In this document: one piece after another, positions 44,961-56,935 of the stretch
Layout: each line of letters starts with the position of its first letter
How positions within the stretch are numbered: position 1 is the stretch's first letter
NCBI RefSeq assembly: GCF_000332135.1
Contig: NZ_KB235896.1
Span: forward strand, 372,001 to 436,000
Reading direction: 5' to 3'
Length of the DNA: 64,000 bases
Origin: Anabaena sp. PCC 7108
Lineage (GTDB): Bacteria > Cyanobacteriota > Cyanobacteriia > Cyanobacteriales > Nostocaceae
Position numbers and translations under genes: made by a program
Notes under the pieces: model-generated
Told to the model about the DNA's origin: nothing
Seen by the model: only the letters and a program-made list of their open reading frames with translations
The model's database searches: none

Positions 44961-47900
44961 TTAAGCCGTGAAATACTTGGCTACAGGGTGATAAGTAATA
45001 ATCGCCGTTGTAGACTGTTCAGGATACAATTGCTCACTTTCATCCATGTGCATCTTCATCCTATCAACTCCCAACAACTCCAACTGCTTAGACTGGTCTT
45101 GAATATTCGGACAAGCCGGATAACCGAAACTATACCGAGAACCTTGATAACGCTGTGCCAAAATATCCCGAATATTATCCGGTTCAGCATCACCAAAACC
45201 CAACTCCCGGCGAATTCTAGCGTGTGTCCATTCAGCCAAAGCTTCCGCAACCTGCACCGCCATACCATGAAAATACAGATAATCAGTGTATTGATTATTA
45301 GCAAATAATTTCTGTGCAAACTCCGTAGCCACTTCCCCCACAGTCACCGCTTGCATAGGGAAAACATCAATAATTCCCGACTCCTTCGGTGCAAAGAAAT
45401 CTGCAATACATAACCGATTAAAAGACCTCTGACGCGGAAACTCAAAACTGGTTCTTACCTCCGTGTCCTCTGTGCCTCTGTGGTTAGTTTCATAAATCAA
45501 CAAACTATTCCCCACAGACTGACAAGGAAAATAGCCATAAATGACTTGAGGATGTAATAAATTCTCCTCAATAATGCGCTGTTTCCAACCTTCTAAAACT
45601 GGATAAACCTGCTCATCTAAAAACGCCTGATATTCCTCCTTAGATTGTTCCTTTGGCTTGCGGAATTGCCATTGTCCAAAAATCAAAGCTTGCAAATCCA
45701 AATACCAGAATAATTCCTCCAAAGAAATATCATCAGGTTGTAAAAACTGCGTTCCCCAGAAAGGAGGTTTTGGACGTTCAATATTTACCTCTACCGCTTC
45801 CGAACGTCGAGTATCTTTTTCCTTTGGTTCAACAGGTACTTTATCCTTAACAGCATTATCGACTATTTCTTGATGTCCATTTGTTGATGCTTCAGATTCT
45901 CCTAATTCATCCAAAAATCCCTGCAAATCATCCCAATTACCTGCCGTTTTTGCTGGCATTAACTTATCCATGAAATGCAAATCAGAAAAAGCATCCTTGC
46001 CATAAACTACTTTACCTTTGTAAGCATTTTGGCAATCTTGATTCACAAACTTAGGAGTTAAAGCTGCACCACCTAAAATCACAGGAACAGTAATTCCTTT
46101 TTCATTAAAAGTCTGCAAATTCTCCTTCATAAAAGCGGTAGATTTCACTAACAAACCACTCATGGCAATACAATCAGGTTGATGCTGTTCGTAAGCTTGA
46201 ATGATATTTTCTACCGATTGCTTAATGCCCAGATTAATTACCTTGTAACCATTGTTAGATAAAATGATATCCACGAGGTTTTTACCAATATCATGGACAT
46301 CACCTTTTACCGTCGCAATCACAAAAGTTCCCTTGGCATTATTACCAGATTCAGACTTTTCCATGAACGGTTCTAAATAAGCAACCGCAGCTTTCATAGT
46401 TTCGGCTGATTGCAAAACAAAAGGTAATTGCATTTGTCCCGAACCGAACAATTCACCCACAACCTTCATCCCATCTAACAAGAATGTATTGATGATTTGT
46501 AAGGGAGGATATTGTTCTAAAGCCTTGGTTAATTGGGTTTCTAAACCAATCCGTTCACCGTCAATAATATGACGTTTCAAACGTTCTTCAATTGGTAAAC
46601 TGGCATCAATTCCCGTATTCCGTTTTGTTTTGACTCCTGCAAAAATTGTTGTCAATTCTCCCAAAGGATCATAAACGCAGACATTACCATCAAATTTACG
46701 TTGATCATAAATTAATTGCCGACAAACTTCTTGATGCTGAGGTTCAATTTTCGCCAGAGGTAAAATTTTACTCGCGCTGACAATTGCTGCATCCATACCC
46801 GCTTGCATAGCTTCATGCAAAAACATCGAGTTTAGAACCATCCGGGATGCTGGGTTTAAACCAAAGGATATATTAGATACACCCAACATGACATGACATC
46901 CTGGCAATTCTTGACGAATACGGCGAATTGACTCTATTGTGGCTTTACCATTTTCTCGGTCTTCTTCAATCCCTGTAGAAATAGGTAGAGCTAAAGTATC
47001 AAAAAATATTTCTGTAGGCGCAATACCATATTCTACAGCTTGACGATAAGCACGTTGGGCAATTTGAAACTTTTTCTCGGCTGTCCGTGCCATGCCATCT
47101 TCATCAATTGTACCAATAATGACACCAGCACCGTATTTTTTTGCTAATTCTAGCACTTTCAAAAATCGCGGTTCGCCATCTTCGTAGTTAGTGGAATTGA
47201 GTAAACACTTACCACCAGCCACTTTTAAACCCGCTTCCATTTTTTCCCATTCGGTGGAATCGAGCATTAAAGGCAATGTCACATTATTAACAATGCGAGA
47301 GACTAACTCGTGCATATCACGCACGCCATCACGTCCCACATAATCAACGTTAACATCTAAAATGTGTGCGCCTTCTTTAACTTGACTCCGCGCCATTGAT
47401 ACTAAACCATCCCAATCTTCAGCGTTGAGTAAGTCACGGCATTTTTTAGAACCACTGGCGTTGAGACGTTCACCAACAATCAAGAAAGAATTTTCTTGTT
47501 CATAAGGTTGAGTAGTATAAATTGATGCGGCTGCTGGTTCTAAACTGGGTTGTCTAACTTTTGGTTTTAACTCTTTGGCAATTTCTGCCAATTGTTGAAT
47601 GTGTGCTGGACGTGTCCCACAGCAACCCCCAATCACTTGGACACCCAAATCTTCGATAAAGTGCATTAAAGACATCCGCAACTCAACGGGTGTCAGTTTG
47701 TAATGTGCTTGACCACCAACGTTTTCTGGTAAACCAGCGTTAGGAATACAGGAAACTACGAAGGGAGAATGTTCTGATAAATACTTGATGTGTGGTTTCA
47801 TCAAGTCGGGACCAGTGGCGCAGTTTAAACCGAGAATATCAATGGGGTAAGATTCCAGGATAGTAACTACAGCACTGATTTCTGTCCCTACTAGCATTGT

Positions 47901-48503
47901 TCCCATGCTTTCCATAGTTACAGACACCATTAAGGCTCGTCTTTCGCCTTTTTTGGCAAAAACTTCTTCAATCCCGTTTAAAGCAGCTTTAATTTGCAGT
48001 ACGTCTTGGCAAGTTTCTACCAGAAATAAATCCACACCACCATCAAACAAGGCTTCTGCTTGTTCAGCAAAAGAGGCTTTCATGGTGTCAAAGTCAATAT
48101 GTCCCAAGGTGGGGAGTTTGGTGGTTGGTCCAATAGAACCGGCTACAAATCGGGGTTTTTCCGGGGTGGAAAATTCCGCAGCCACGCTTTTGGCCAGTTC
48201 GGCAGCTTTCTTAGTCAGATAATAAGCTTGGTCTGCTAGGTCATATTCTGCTAGAACTATGGACATAGAGCCAAAGGTGTCGGTTTCAATGACATCAGCA
48301 CCAGCAGCGAGAAAATCACGGTGAACCTTAGCGACGGCTTCGGGTTTGGTGTGGACTAGATACTCGTTACAGCCTTCATATTGTGCGCCGCCAAAATCTT
48401 CAGCGGTGAGGTTTTGGGTTTGCAGGTTAGTTCCCATTGCACCGTCAAAGACGATAACAGGACGTTCTGGACTATGTAGGTGTTTTAGGAAAGGATGGGT
48501 CAT
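44961..48503 (-). CDS. metH: Cobalamin-dependent methionine synthase
   Basis: Transfers a methyl group from 5-methyl-THF through cobalamin to homocysteine. All four modules are present in 1180 residues. The homocysteine domain has the zinc cysteines in GLNCATGPD and [10 protein letters not shown]. The pterin domain opens near residue 340 ([20 protein letters not shown]). The B12 domain has [11 protein letters not shown] with its ligand His. The SAM-binding reactivation domain has RRELGF and [10 protein letters not shown]. Around residue 1006 an in-frame NHRGTEDTE peptide comes from a common intergenic repeat. B12 availability would control its activity; no cobalamin riboswitch is seen upstream. 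Confidence 0.98.
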   Translation of the reverse strand: MTHPFLKHLHSPERPVIVFDGAMGTNLQTQNLTAEDFGGAQYEGCNEYLVHTKPEAVAKVHRDFLAAGADVIETDTFGSMSIVLAEYDLADQAYYLTKKAAELAKSVAAEFSTPEKPRFVAGSIGPTTKLPTLGHIDFDTMKASFAEQAEALFDGGVDLFLVETCQDVLQIKAALNGIEEVFAKKGERRALMVSVTMESMGTMLVGTEISAVVTILESYPIDILGLNCATGPDLMKPHIKYLSEHSPFVVSCIPNAGLPENVGGQAHYKLTPVELRMSLMHFIEDLGVQVIGGCCGTRPAHIQQLAEIAKELKPKVRQPSLEPAAASIYTTQPYEQENSFLIVGERLNASGSKKCRDLLNAEDWDGLVSMARSQVKEGAHILDVNVDYVGRDGVRDMHELVSRIVNNVTLPLMLDSTEWEKMEAGLKVAGGKCLLNSTNYEDGEPRFLKVLELAKKYGAGVIIGTIDEDGMARTAEKKFQIAQRAYRQAVEYGIAPTEIFFDTLALPISTGIEEDRENGKATIESIRRIRQELPGCHVMLGVSNISFGLNPASRMVLNSMFLHEAMQAGMDAAIVSASKILPLAKIEPQHQEVCRQLIYDQRKFDGNVCVYDPLGELTTIFAGVKTKRNTGIDASLPIEERLKRHIIDGERIGLETQLTKALEQYPPLQIINTFLLDGMKVVGELFGSGQMQLPFVLQSAETMKAAVAYLEPFMEKSESGNNAKGTFVIATVKGDVHDIGKNLVDIILSNNGYKVINLGIKQSVENIIQAYEQHQPDCIAMSGLLVKSTAFMKENLQTFNEKGITVPVILGGAALTPKFVNQDCQNAYKGKVVYGKDAFSDLHFMDKLMPAKTAGNWDDLQGFLDELGESEASTNGHQEIVDNAVKDKVPVEPKEKDTRRSEAVEVNIERPKPPFWGTQFLQPDDISLEELFWYLDLQALIFGQWQFRKPKEQSKEEYQAFLDEQVYPVLEGWKQRIIEENLLHPQVIYGYFPCQSVGNSLLIYETNHRGTEDTEVRTSFEFPRQRSFNRLCIADFFAPKESGIIDVFPMQAVTVGEVATEFAQKLFANNQYTDYLYFHGMAVQVAEALAEWTHARIRRELGFGDAEPDNIRDILAQRYQGSRYSFGYPACPNIQDQSKQLELLGVDRMKMHMDESEQLYPEQSTTAIITYHPVAKYFTA

Positions 48504-48536
48504 ATTGTGTTAAAAAATGGAGTTTGTTTTGTGATA

Positions 48537-48551
48537 CTAGTGCAGCACTAG
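48537..48551. promoter_or_regulatory. Palindrome upstream of metH
   Basis: CTAGTGC-A-GCACTAG, a perfect 7-bp inverted repeat with one central base, 33 bp upstream of the metH start. It could be an operator or the stem of a leader hairpin. The remaining 48552-48812 holds no other feature I can assign and must contain the divergent promoters of metH and the amidase gene. Confidence 0.35.
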
Positions 48552-48812
48552 ACTTAGTTTATTATTTTCCAAAATTTGGATGGTTTTAGACAAGTTTTCT
48601 AGAAAAATACGTATTTTAATTTTGTAGCGTGTTTTTAATCAGCTGTTTTTGAGTTGCTGTGTCTTGTGTCTAGGAGATTGAGAATGCTAAGATCAGCCTA
48701 CGAACCGAAAGAATCAAAAAGTTGTTTGGATTACACTTAGTATACTAATATGACTTTATCTAAATAGTAAAATAATAATATTAATATCAGCCATAGTACC
48801 AATATTACATAT

Positions 48813-49679
48813 ATGAGATTTAAGGATTGGGCAACTAGAGTCATGTTAATCTTTTTCATGTTCTCAGCGCTGATTTTGGCAGTGTTTATCGGTGGTGCAA
48901 GACAGATAAAAAATCATCAAGCTGCTGTAAATCCAGAAGTTACAACATGGAATCAATATCCACAAGCGCAATTACAATCTGTCATAAATACAGACAAAAA
49001 GAAAATAAATTTACCTAAATCACCAGTTAAAACTAGTAAAATTAATAAAAATCATCTTAAGTATGCAACTACTGCGGCTTTCGCCAAATATAGACCTAGT
49101 TTTGCTAAAGCTGAAGTGGATTCTAGCAATTATGGCGATCGCTATACCAGAGATGTTAACGGTGTAGCTTTTAACAATCAACCGATTATTGTCATTCACG
49201 AAACTAGTAATTCTGCTTCTAGCGCTATTAATTTTTTTCAAACACCCCATGATGATGAAAAAGTGCAAGCAAGCTATCACGCTTTAATTACCATAGATGG
49301 AACGGTAATTTATCTTGTTCCACCAGATAAACGCGCTTTTGGTGCAGGTAATTCTGTATTTGAGGGTGTTAATGGTTTGGAAACTGTACAGACTAACCCC
49401 AATTTACCTCCCTCTGTGAATAATTTTGCTTATCATGTGTCTTTAGAAACTCCTGTCGATGCTTGGGGTGAAAATCATATCCAGGGTCATAGTGGTTATA
49501 CAAAAGCTCAATATAATTCTTTAGCTTGGTTGATTGCTCAAAGTCAAGTTCCCGATGATAGGATTACTACTCATCGTACTGTTGACCGTTCTGGACAAAG
49601 AGCAGATCCAAAAAGTTTTGATTTTGATAAGTTTTTTAATTTACTTCATAGCTATCGTCAGCTAAAAACCGTTAACTAA
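48813..49679 (+). CDS. N-acetylmuramoyl-L-alanine amidase (Amidase_2)
   Basis: A 288-residue envelope hydrolase. An N-terminal helix (VMLIFFMFSALILAVFIGG) acts as signal or anchor. After a basic spacer, the Amidase_2 domain starts at about residue 125. IVIHETSN carries the first zinc His, YHVSLETP near 208 and HRTVDRSGQRADPKSFDF near 263 the later ligands. It cleaves the amide bond between muramic acid and the stem peptide. An aspartate/histidine pair typical of zinc amidases is present. It is a single gene divergent from metH. Confidence 0.92.
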   Translation: MRFKDWATRVMLIFFMFSALILAVFIGGARQIKNHQAAVNPEVTTWNQYPQAQLQSVINTDKKKINLPKSPVKTSKINKNHLKYATTAAFAKYRPSFAKAEVDSSNYGDRYTRDVNGVAFNNQPIIVIHETSNSASSAINFFQTPHDDEKVQASYHALITIDGTVIYLVPPDKRAFGAGNSVFEGVNGLETVQTNPNLPPSVNNFAYHVSLETPVDAWGENHIQGHSGYTKAQYNSLAWLIAQSQVPDDRITTHRTVDRSGQRADPKSFDFDKFFNLLHSYRQLKTVN

Positions 49680-49733
49680 GTTCAATAACAGCTTGTGTTA
49701 AAATTAATTTAATTTCAGATGGAGGAAATAATT

Positions 49734-50318
49734 ATGATTTCATCACCTTTGATATTACATTTTCCCTCATCAATGCCAATGACAGATGATCAATTCTTTG
49801 AATTCTGTCAAGAAAACCGTGATTTACGCATTGAGAGAAATAAATTTGGAGATATATCAATCATGTCACCAGCAGGTTCAGAAACAGGAAATCGAGAATT
49901 TAATATTGCTGTACAGCTAGGAATTTGGTCAGAAAAAGATGGTACAGGAATTGGTTTTTCTTCCAGTACAGGTTTTAAACTCTCCACAGGTGCGGAACGT
50001 TCTCCTGATGCTGCTTGGATAAAGTTAGAAAGATGGAATAAACTTACACCAAAGCAACAAAAAAAGTTTGCACCTATTTGTCCTGATTTTGTCATTGAAT
50101 TAAGGTCAGCTTCTGATAACTTGCAGCCTTTAAAAGATAAAATGCAAGAATATATGCAAGAATCAGAAATACGATTAGGTTTATTAATTGATCGTAAAAA
50201 TCGGCGAGTTTATATTTACCGTCCTGGACAAGTAGAAGAATGTTTAGAAAATCCTGATACTGTTAATTGCGAACCTGTTTTACCGGGGTTTGTGTTGAAT
50301 ATGGAAAAAATTTGGTAG
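49734..50318 (+). CDS. Uma2-family putative endonuclease
   Basis: A 194-residue Uma2 protein of the compact subtype. The ATG at 49734 has GGAGG 8 bp upstream, making it the likely start. RNKFGDISIMSPAGSETGNR near residue 30 and RSPDAAWIKLERWNKL near 88 are typical. CPDFVIELRSASDNLQPLKDK near 120 carries the D..E..K nuclease-like residues. There is no obvious partner, and a different subtype is encoded at 39710-40456. Confidence 0.92.
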   Translation: MISSPLILHFPSSMPMTDDQFFEFCQENRDLRIERNKFGDISIMSPAGSETGNREFNIAVQLGIWSEKDGTGIGFSSSTGFKLSTGAERSPDAAWIKLERWNKLTPKQQKKFAPICPDFVIELRSASDNLQPLKDKMQEYMQESEIRLGLLIDRKNRRVYIYRPGQVEECLENPDTVNCEPVLPGFVLNMEKIW

Positions 50319-50821
50319 TTAATGATCAACAGCTTAAAATAGAGAGTGAAATAAAATAATAAGTTTTGGGAATAATAATGATGACAAATACTTATTCACT
50401 TAGTGTCTAAAAAGAGACGTTGATGGATATCATAACTCATTGCGGTGCTGTGTTTTTAATATTCGACAAGGTTGGGTTCTAAGTTATCTAGAATTATTTT
50501 CATATTTCATATATAGCTTGAGATCGGTTTATATTATAGCATTTTTCAGGATTATATATCAACGCGGTAGGGGTTTAGCAATGCTAAACCCTTACATTTT
50601 ATGAATCAATGATCGCACTCTAGTCTCTAGCCACATTGACTTTATAAGAGCGATCGCTTTCTTTATTCGTAATGTTTAGCGATTACTAGATCGCGCTTCG
50701 CTATCGCTCTCTAGCATCTAGCCACGTTGACTATAATCTCTTAGATTTTATCATATTTTCTAAAATAATTTTTATTGTATCATGCTATAATCAGATTAAA
50801 ATTATATTCAAGTCTATTATT
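50319..50821. other. Gene-free interval with HIP1 sites and a hairpin repeat
   Basis: About 500 bp without a credible gene. It contains the near-palindrome GTAGGGGTTTAGCA-ATGCTAAACCCTTAC at 50567-50595 and several AGCGATCGC (HIP1) sites with a TAGCCACATTGACTTTATAA repeat seen twice in variant form. A short frame at about 50379 is too small to call. Confidence 0.7.
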
Positions 50822-51043
50822 ATGTCTTCCATAGAAATTACACAGGCAATTAACCAAATATCAGAATTATTTCACTTAGCATTAAATGGAGAAGAAATTA
50901 TTATTACCGAAAACCAGCAACCTTTATTAAAATTAACAGCACTCAAATCTAAATCTAAACGTCCTCCTTTATTTGGTACAGATAAAGATATCATTTCTAT
51001 TGCTGATAATTTTGATGAGCCATTAGAAGAATTTGAAGATTAA
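50822..51043 (+). CDS. Phd/YefM-type antitoxin
   Basis: A 73-residue antitoxin. The opening IEITQAINQISELFHLALNG and the EEIIITENQQPLLKL strand-turn are characteristic of the Phd/YefM fold, a dimeric DNA-binding N-terminal domain. The acidic C-terminal tail (DNFDEPLEEFED) should occupy the toxin. It lies two bases before the PIN toxin gene. Confidence 0.9.
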   Translation: MSSIEITQAINQISELFHLALNGEEIIITENQQPLLKLTALKSKSKRPPLFGTDKDIISIADNFDEPLEEFED

Positions 51044-51045
51044 CC

Positions 51046-51432
51046 ATGCAAGTTTTATTAGATACTCATACACTTTTGTGGTTTTTTTCAGGCAATGAAA
51101 ATATTAGTATAACTGCTCTCCAATTAATTGAAGATAGCAAGAATCTCAAATATATAAGTCTTGTCAGTGTTTGGGAAATGGCAATTAAGCAAAGTAAAGG
51201 TAGGCTGAATTTATCTGTACCTATAGATGATTATATTCAGCAAAAAATCCAATTGGCTGATTTTAAACTCTTAGATATTCAACTGAGTCATTTACAAACA
51301 GTTTCTAGCTTGCCTTTTCATCATAATGACCCCTTTGATAGATTATTAATAGCACAATCTATGGTTAAAAATATCCCTATTGTTAGTCGAGATTCTATGT
51401 TTGATTCATACAAAGTTGATCTTATATGGTGA
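51046..51432 (+). CDS. VapC-like PIN-domain toxin
   Basis: A 128-residue PIN nuclease. VLLDTHTLLWFF gives the first Asp, LVSVWEMAIKQSKGRL the Glu, and HHNDPFDRLLIAQS the Asp pair, with IVSRDSMF near the end. It is intact and strongly similar to the toxin at 39043-39429 in motif spacing, but it is paired with a different (Phd-type) antitoxin. HIP1 sites follow directly. Confidence 0.93.
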   Translation: MQVLLDTHTLLWFFSGNENISITALQLIEDSKNLKYISLVSVWEMAIKQSKGRLNLSVPIDDYIQQKIQLADFKLLDIQLSHLQTVSSLPFHHNDPFDRLLIAQSMVKNIPIVSRDSMFDSYKVDLIW

Positions 51433-51530
51433 TCTCAATTATTAAAGCGATCGCACTCTAGCCATGTTGACTTTATAAGAGCGATTGCTTTTCTCTATCT
51501 ATGGAAAATAAAGGGCAATTACAAAAGAAG

Positions 51531-52000
51531 GGAACAGGGAACTCTTAACAGGGAACAGGGAACAGGGAACAAATTAGGACTTACGCACTGTACGAATCTG
51601 CCATGATGTGAATGAACGAAATTGCGTCGTTTTCGCCTTTGGGAATAACTTATTGAGTAAGGTGCGTCAGATAGAGAGAATCTGTTTTTTGTGAAAATAT
51701 CGTGTCTGACGCACCCTACAAGAAATATAATTCATATTACTAAGTAGTAGTCAGAATCAGTATTTTCAAGATTTAATACATAAATATTAAAAATATTAAA
51801 TTAAAAATGGCGATTGATGTAGTCAAAATAAATAAATTACCAATAAATTATCCTTTAATCCTAGAAATCCTGATTCAGACAAAATAAGTAAATGATCAAT
51901 AAATAATCCTGTTAATCCTTTAATCCTAAAAATCCTGATTCAGACAAATTCTGTGTTTTGTTTCTTACCCAGTAAGGGTTTAGCATTGCTAAACCCCTAC
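51531..52000. repeat. Composite repeat region before eno
   Basis: Holds, in order: GGGAACA heptamers (about 51531-51571) and a decayed AGGACTTACGCA-type MITE (about 51574-51722) with intact GTGCGTCAGA/TCTGACGCAC arms. Then come two minus-strand AGGAT-type repeats (about 51850-51885 and 51906-51947). Last is the palindrome GTAAGGGTTTAGCATTG-CTAAACCCCTAC at 51972-52000. No gene is visible in 51433-52130; the last ~120 bp is the eno leader. Confidence 0.75.
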
Positions 52001-52094
52001 ACCCACTATTGGAAATCTTCTTTAATGTCAGCCGATTTTGCTCCAGAAACACCTATGCTAACGATTGGGTTAGGACTAAACTGTAAAGTCTTAA

Positions 52095-53420
<1,326 letters not shown>

Positions 53421-53428
53421 TTTCTTTT

Positions 53429-53498
53429 TAACGCAGAGGGGCGCGGAGGTCAACGCAGAGGGTCGCTGAGGATTTCTTCTCTGTGTTCCTCTGCGTTA
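53429..53498. terminator. Inverted repeat between convergent eno and argC
   Basis: TAACGCAGAGG (53429-53439) and CCTCTGCGTTA (53488-53498) pair perfectly and are preceded by TTTCTTTT on one side. The interior repeats CAACGCAGAGGG. It may terminate both converging transcripts and belongs to the common ACGCAGAGG repeat family of cyanobacteria. Confidence 0.5.
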
Positions 53499-53516
53499 CC
53501 TTGGCTACCTGGTGCG

Positions 53517-54575
53517 TTAAGGATAAAATCCGACTTTTGGCAAGCCCAAGGTTTCATCCCAGCCCAGCATGATGTTCATACACTGGATTGCTTGTCCTGC
53601 TTGACCTTTAATCAGGTTGTCGATAGCTGACATGACAATTACCCGGCCTGTGCGGGGATCAACTTCTATGCCAATGTAACAAGTGTTACTTCCACAAGCC
53701 CATTTTGTTTGGGGGTATGTGCCGCTATTACAGATTTTTACCCAAGGGGAATTACGATAAAAAGCTGTAAAAATTGTGATTAAGTCGTCACGGACTAAAC
53801 CAGGGTCGCGCAGTGTGGCGTATACGGTCGCCAAAATCCCCCGCACCATGGGAATGAGATGGGGTGTAAATTGGATTGTGACTTCGTGTCCTGCCAATTC
53901 GCTGCAAATTTGCTCAATTTCTGGAGTGTGGCGGTGTCTGCCGACGTTATAAGCCCCTAGGGAGTTATCGGCTTCGGCTAATAAAAGATTAACTTTAGCT
54001 TGTCTGCCGCCGCCAGATGTTCCAGATTTAGCATCAATAATGGCTGTTTCTGGAACTATCAAACCCTGTTTTAAAAGTGGAGAAAGTGCCAGCAGGCTGG
54101 CTGTGGGATAGCAACCAGGACAACCAATTAGTTGAGCTTCGGAAATGCGATCCCGGTACAATTCCGGTAAGCCATAAATTGCTGTAGCCGCAACTGTGCG
54201 ATCGCTTCTCTGTGTACCATACCAATTTGTATAAGTTGTCAAGTCACTGAATCTATAATCTGCACTCAAATCCAGTACTTTGCATCCTTTTTCTAGCAGT
54301 TGAGGTGCAATTTGACAGGCTAGTCCGTTGGGTAAAGAAAGAAATACTACTTCACAACGACTGGCAATAATTTCTGGATTTACAGCCTCAATTGGTAAGT
54401 TAACTATATTTCCTAGATGTGGGTAAAGATCAGCAAAGGATTTACCAGCGCTGCTTTCACCACCTAAGTACACCAGTTCAACTTCTGGATGATCCATCAG
54501 TAGTCTCACTAGTTGAACTCCGCCATAACCTGACGCGCCAACTATCCCAACTGGTACGCGTCTTAAATTACCCAT
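53517..54575 (-). CDS. argC: N-acetyl-gamma-glutamyl-phosphate reductase
   Basis: NADPH-dependent third step of arginine biosynthesis. A 352-residue protein of the long ArgC type. The nucleotide motif [15 protein letters not shown] is at residues about 10-24. The catalytic Cys is in [14 protein letters not shown] near residue 155. [15 protein letters not shown] near 184 and [12 protein letters not shown] near 217 hold the active-site His. The tail [14 protein letters not shown] is typical. It is a single gene; 54576-54846 upstream shows only AT-rich promoter-like sequence shared with ribBA. Confidence 0.97.
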   Translation of the reverse strand: MGNLRRVPVGIVGASGYGGVQLVRLLMDHPEVELVYLGGESSAGKSFADLYPHLGNIVNLPIEAVNPEIIASRCEVVFLSLPNGLACQIAPQLLEKGCKVLDLSADYRFSDLTTYTNWYGTQRSDRTVAATAIYGLPELYRDRISEAQLIGCPGCYPTASLLALSPLLKQGLIVPETAIIDAKSGTSGGGRQAKVNLLLAEADNSLGAYNVGRHRHTPEIEQICSELAGHEVTIQFTPHLIPMVRGILATVYATLRDPGLVRDDLITIFTAFYRNSPWVKICNSGTYPQTKWACGSNTCYIGIEVDPRTGRVIVMSAIDNLIKGQAGQAIQCMNIMLGWDETLGLPKVGFYP

Positions 54576-54846
54576 GTGATGAAATCCTTATCTACTTTTG
54601 TTAATTTGTTCTCAGCTACCCACAATATCAGCGACTAGATGGGAAACACACAAAACAGGTGATTGGGAAAATTATTTCTCCACCTCCCCATATCCTCAGT
54701 CTCCATTCTCTTGCTAAATTTTCAGTAGCAGAAATTTTTGTCATTTTATCGAATGATTGCTAGTCTACTTCTGTATCTGATAAAGAAGCTACAATTTAAA
54801 ATAAGAAATTGTTAAAAAAATTTACGTTGGTAGCTGGAAATTTTCT

Positions 54847-56520
54847 GTGTTACAGCCTAAGACTAGCCAAGCCTTTGAATTTGATTCGATAGATGCCGCT
54901 TTGTCCGACCTCAAAGCAGGTCGCGTCATTGTGGTAGTAGATGATGAAAATAGAGAAAATGAAGGCGATTTAATTTGTGCCGCCCAATTTGCCACCCCAG
55001 ATATGATCAATTTTATGGCTGTGGAAGCCAGAGGGCTGATTTGTCTGGCCATGACTGGCGATCGCTTGGATGAACTAGATTTACCATTGATGGTGAGTAC
55101 TCTAACAGATACTAACCAAACTGCCTTTACTGTCAGCATTGACGCTGGCCCTCATTTAGGTGTCTCTACGGGAATTTCCGCAGAAGACCGGGCCCGCACC
55201 ATCCAAGTTACTCTCAACCCAGCCACAAAACCTGAGGAATTACGCCGTCCTGGTCATATTTTTCCACTTCGGGCTAGGGCTGGAGGTGTGCTTAAACGAG
55301 CAGGACATACGGAAGCCGCAGTGGATTTAGCTCGATTAGCTGGATTATACCCAGCTGGGGTAATTTGTGAAATTCAAAACCCTGATGGTTCCATGGCGCG
55401 GTTAACACAATTAGTGCAATATGCCCAAAATCATCAGCTAAAAATTATTAGCATTGCCGATTTGATTAGTTATCGTCTTCAAAATGATCGTTTGGTCTAT
55501 CGAGAAATCGTTACTAAGCTACCCAGCCAATTTGGTCGATTTGATATTTACGGCTATCGTCACACCCTAGATAATACAGAACACGTAGCAATTGTCAAGG
55601 GCAACCCTGCAAATTTTCAAGATGAACCTGTCATGGTGCGAATGCACTCAGAATGTTTAACAGGTGATGCTTTGGGTTCTTTGCGCTGCGACTGTCGAAT
55701 GCAGTTGGAAGCCGCATTGAAAATGATTGAGTCTGCCGGTCAAGGTGTGGTTGTTTATCTACGACAAGAAGGACGGGGGATTGGCTTGATTAATAAACTC
55801 AAAGCCTACTCGTTGCAAGATATGGGACTAGATACGGTAGAAGCAAATGAGCGTTTGGGATTTCCCGCTGACTTGCGAGACTACGGCATGGGGGCGCAAA
55901 TGCTGATGGATTTGGGCATTAAAAAAATTCGTCTTATTACCAACAACCCCCGTAAAATTGCTGGTGTTAAGGGCTATGGATTGGAAGTAGTTGATCGTGT
56001 TCCTTTGTTAATTGAGGCTAATGATTACAACTCCTATTACCTAGAAACAAAGGCGAAAAAGCTAGGGCATATGCTGTTACAAAGTTATCTTGTCACCGTG
56101 GCCATTCACTGGCAAGATCACCCGCAATTGGCGACAAAACGCTATGAACGGTTAGATAAATTTCGGTATTTAGCTAAAAATAACGATTTGTTGTTACAGG
56201 AGGAATCTCGTCCATTAGGAATTGCACTGTTTGATAAGCCATCTTTAACTGTACACTTGGGTTTTGATCAAGCAAATGTTGCTGAATCTAATTGGTATCA
56301 ACAAAGTGGTCATCCTTACCTGCAAGCAATCTGTAAAATTCTGGATGAATTAGTAAATTTACCTTATGTCCAGAAATTGGAATTTCTAATTTCTTCAGGT
56401 AGTGATCCGCTAAGTAATTTACAAGTGCAATTAGATCGACAGAGATTTAGTAATGGTGTCCTCCCTTCATCATTGAAGGATAACTTAGAGACACAACAGA
56501 TTTACAGTTTTAGTAAGTAG
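54847..56520 (+). CDS. ribBA: Bifunctional DHBP synthase / GTP cyclohydrolase II
   Basis: Supplies both starting compounds of riboflavin. The N-terminal RibB half makes 3,4-dihydroxy-2-butanone 4-phosphate from ribulose 5-phosphate ([15 protein letters not shown] near residue 36; [22 protein letters not shown] near 138). The RibA half opens the GTP ring ([20 protein letters not shown] with the zinc cysteines near 260, and RQEGRGIGL near 305). At 557 residues it is longer than many because of a C-terminal tail of about 130. A GTG start at 54847 is required, as no in-frame ATG precedes homology. Confidence 0.96.
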   Translation: MLQPKTSQAFEFDSIDAALSDLKAGRVIVVVDDENRENEGDLICAAQFATPDMINFMAVEARGLICLAMTGDRLDELDLPLMVSTLTDTNQTAFTVSIDAGPHLGVSTGISAEDRARTIQVTLNPATKPEELRRPGHIFPLRARAGGVLKRAGHTEAAVDLARLAGLYPAGVICEIQNPDGSMARLTQLVQYAQNHQLKIISIADLISYRLQNDRLVYREIVTKLPSQFGRFDIYGYRHTLDNTEHVAIVKGNPANFQDEPVMVRMHSECLTGDALGSLRCDCRMQLEAALKMIESAGQGVVVYLRQEGRGIGLINKLKAYSLQDMGLDTVEANERLGFPADLRDYGMGAQMLMDLGIKKIRLITNNPRKIAGVKGYGLEVVDRVPLLIEANDYNSYYLETKAKKLGHMLLQSYLVTVAIHWQDHPQLATKRYERLDKFRYLAKNNDLLLQEESRPLGIALFDKPSLTVHLGFDQANVAESNWYQQSGHPYLQAICKILDELVNLPYVQKLEFLISSGSDPLSNLQVQLDRQRFSNGVLPSSLKDNLETQQIYSFSK

Positions 56521-56814
56521 GGTTTTATTTACCAACTTTCATTTTATGCGTGGGGATACAGCAATGCTGTGTCTCTATTGCATCCCAAAAGCCTCAAGAG
56601 TTATACAGTTTCACTTTCAAGTTGATAAAAATCGAGAGAGGAAGGGATGTAAAGAAAGGGAGATTTATTTTTAGCTTTAATTAAGTAAAATAAATGCAAT
56701 CTGCTTAATTTTTAATGTTTAATTCTCCTAAATTATCCTTAAAGGTAACTGCTATAGCGTTTCCTAGTCTAGTGAAGTACAAAATCATCTGCGTTTATCT
56801 GCGTCCATCTGTCT

Positions 56815-56860
56815 TGAAAAGTTTCCTACGCCGGGAAACCCGGCTTCGAGGAACTTTTCG
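56815..56860. repeat. Nested hairpin repeat
   Basis: GAAAAGTTTCCT and AGGAACTTTTC enclose CCGGGAAACCCGG, giving a nested stem-loop. It lies within a TCTGCGTTTATCTGCGTCCA repeat, as if inserted. Another palindrome, GATACAGCAATGCTGTGTC, lies at about 56555. The 415-bp gap before the M50 gene holds nothing else. Confidence 0.6.
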
Positions 56861-56935
56861 CTGCGTTTAATGATTACAGCTTGTATCTCACTTGAATGGT
56901 AACTGCTAAAAAAATCTAATACTAGGAAAAAAATA

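Noticed and set aside
48504-48812. Cobalamin riboswitch upstream of metH
   Set aside because: No B12-box-like sequence or matching multi-helix layout could be found.
50379-50410. Short frame after the Uma2 gene
   Set aside because: It ends after about ten codons and has no partner or homology I can recognise.
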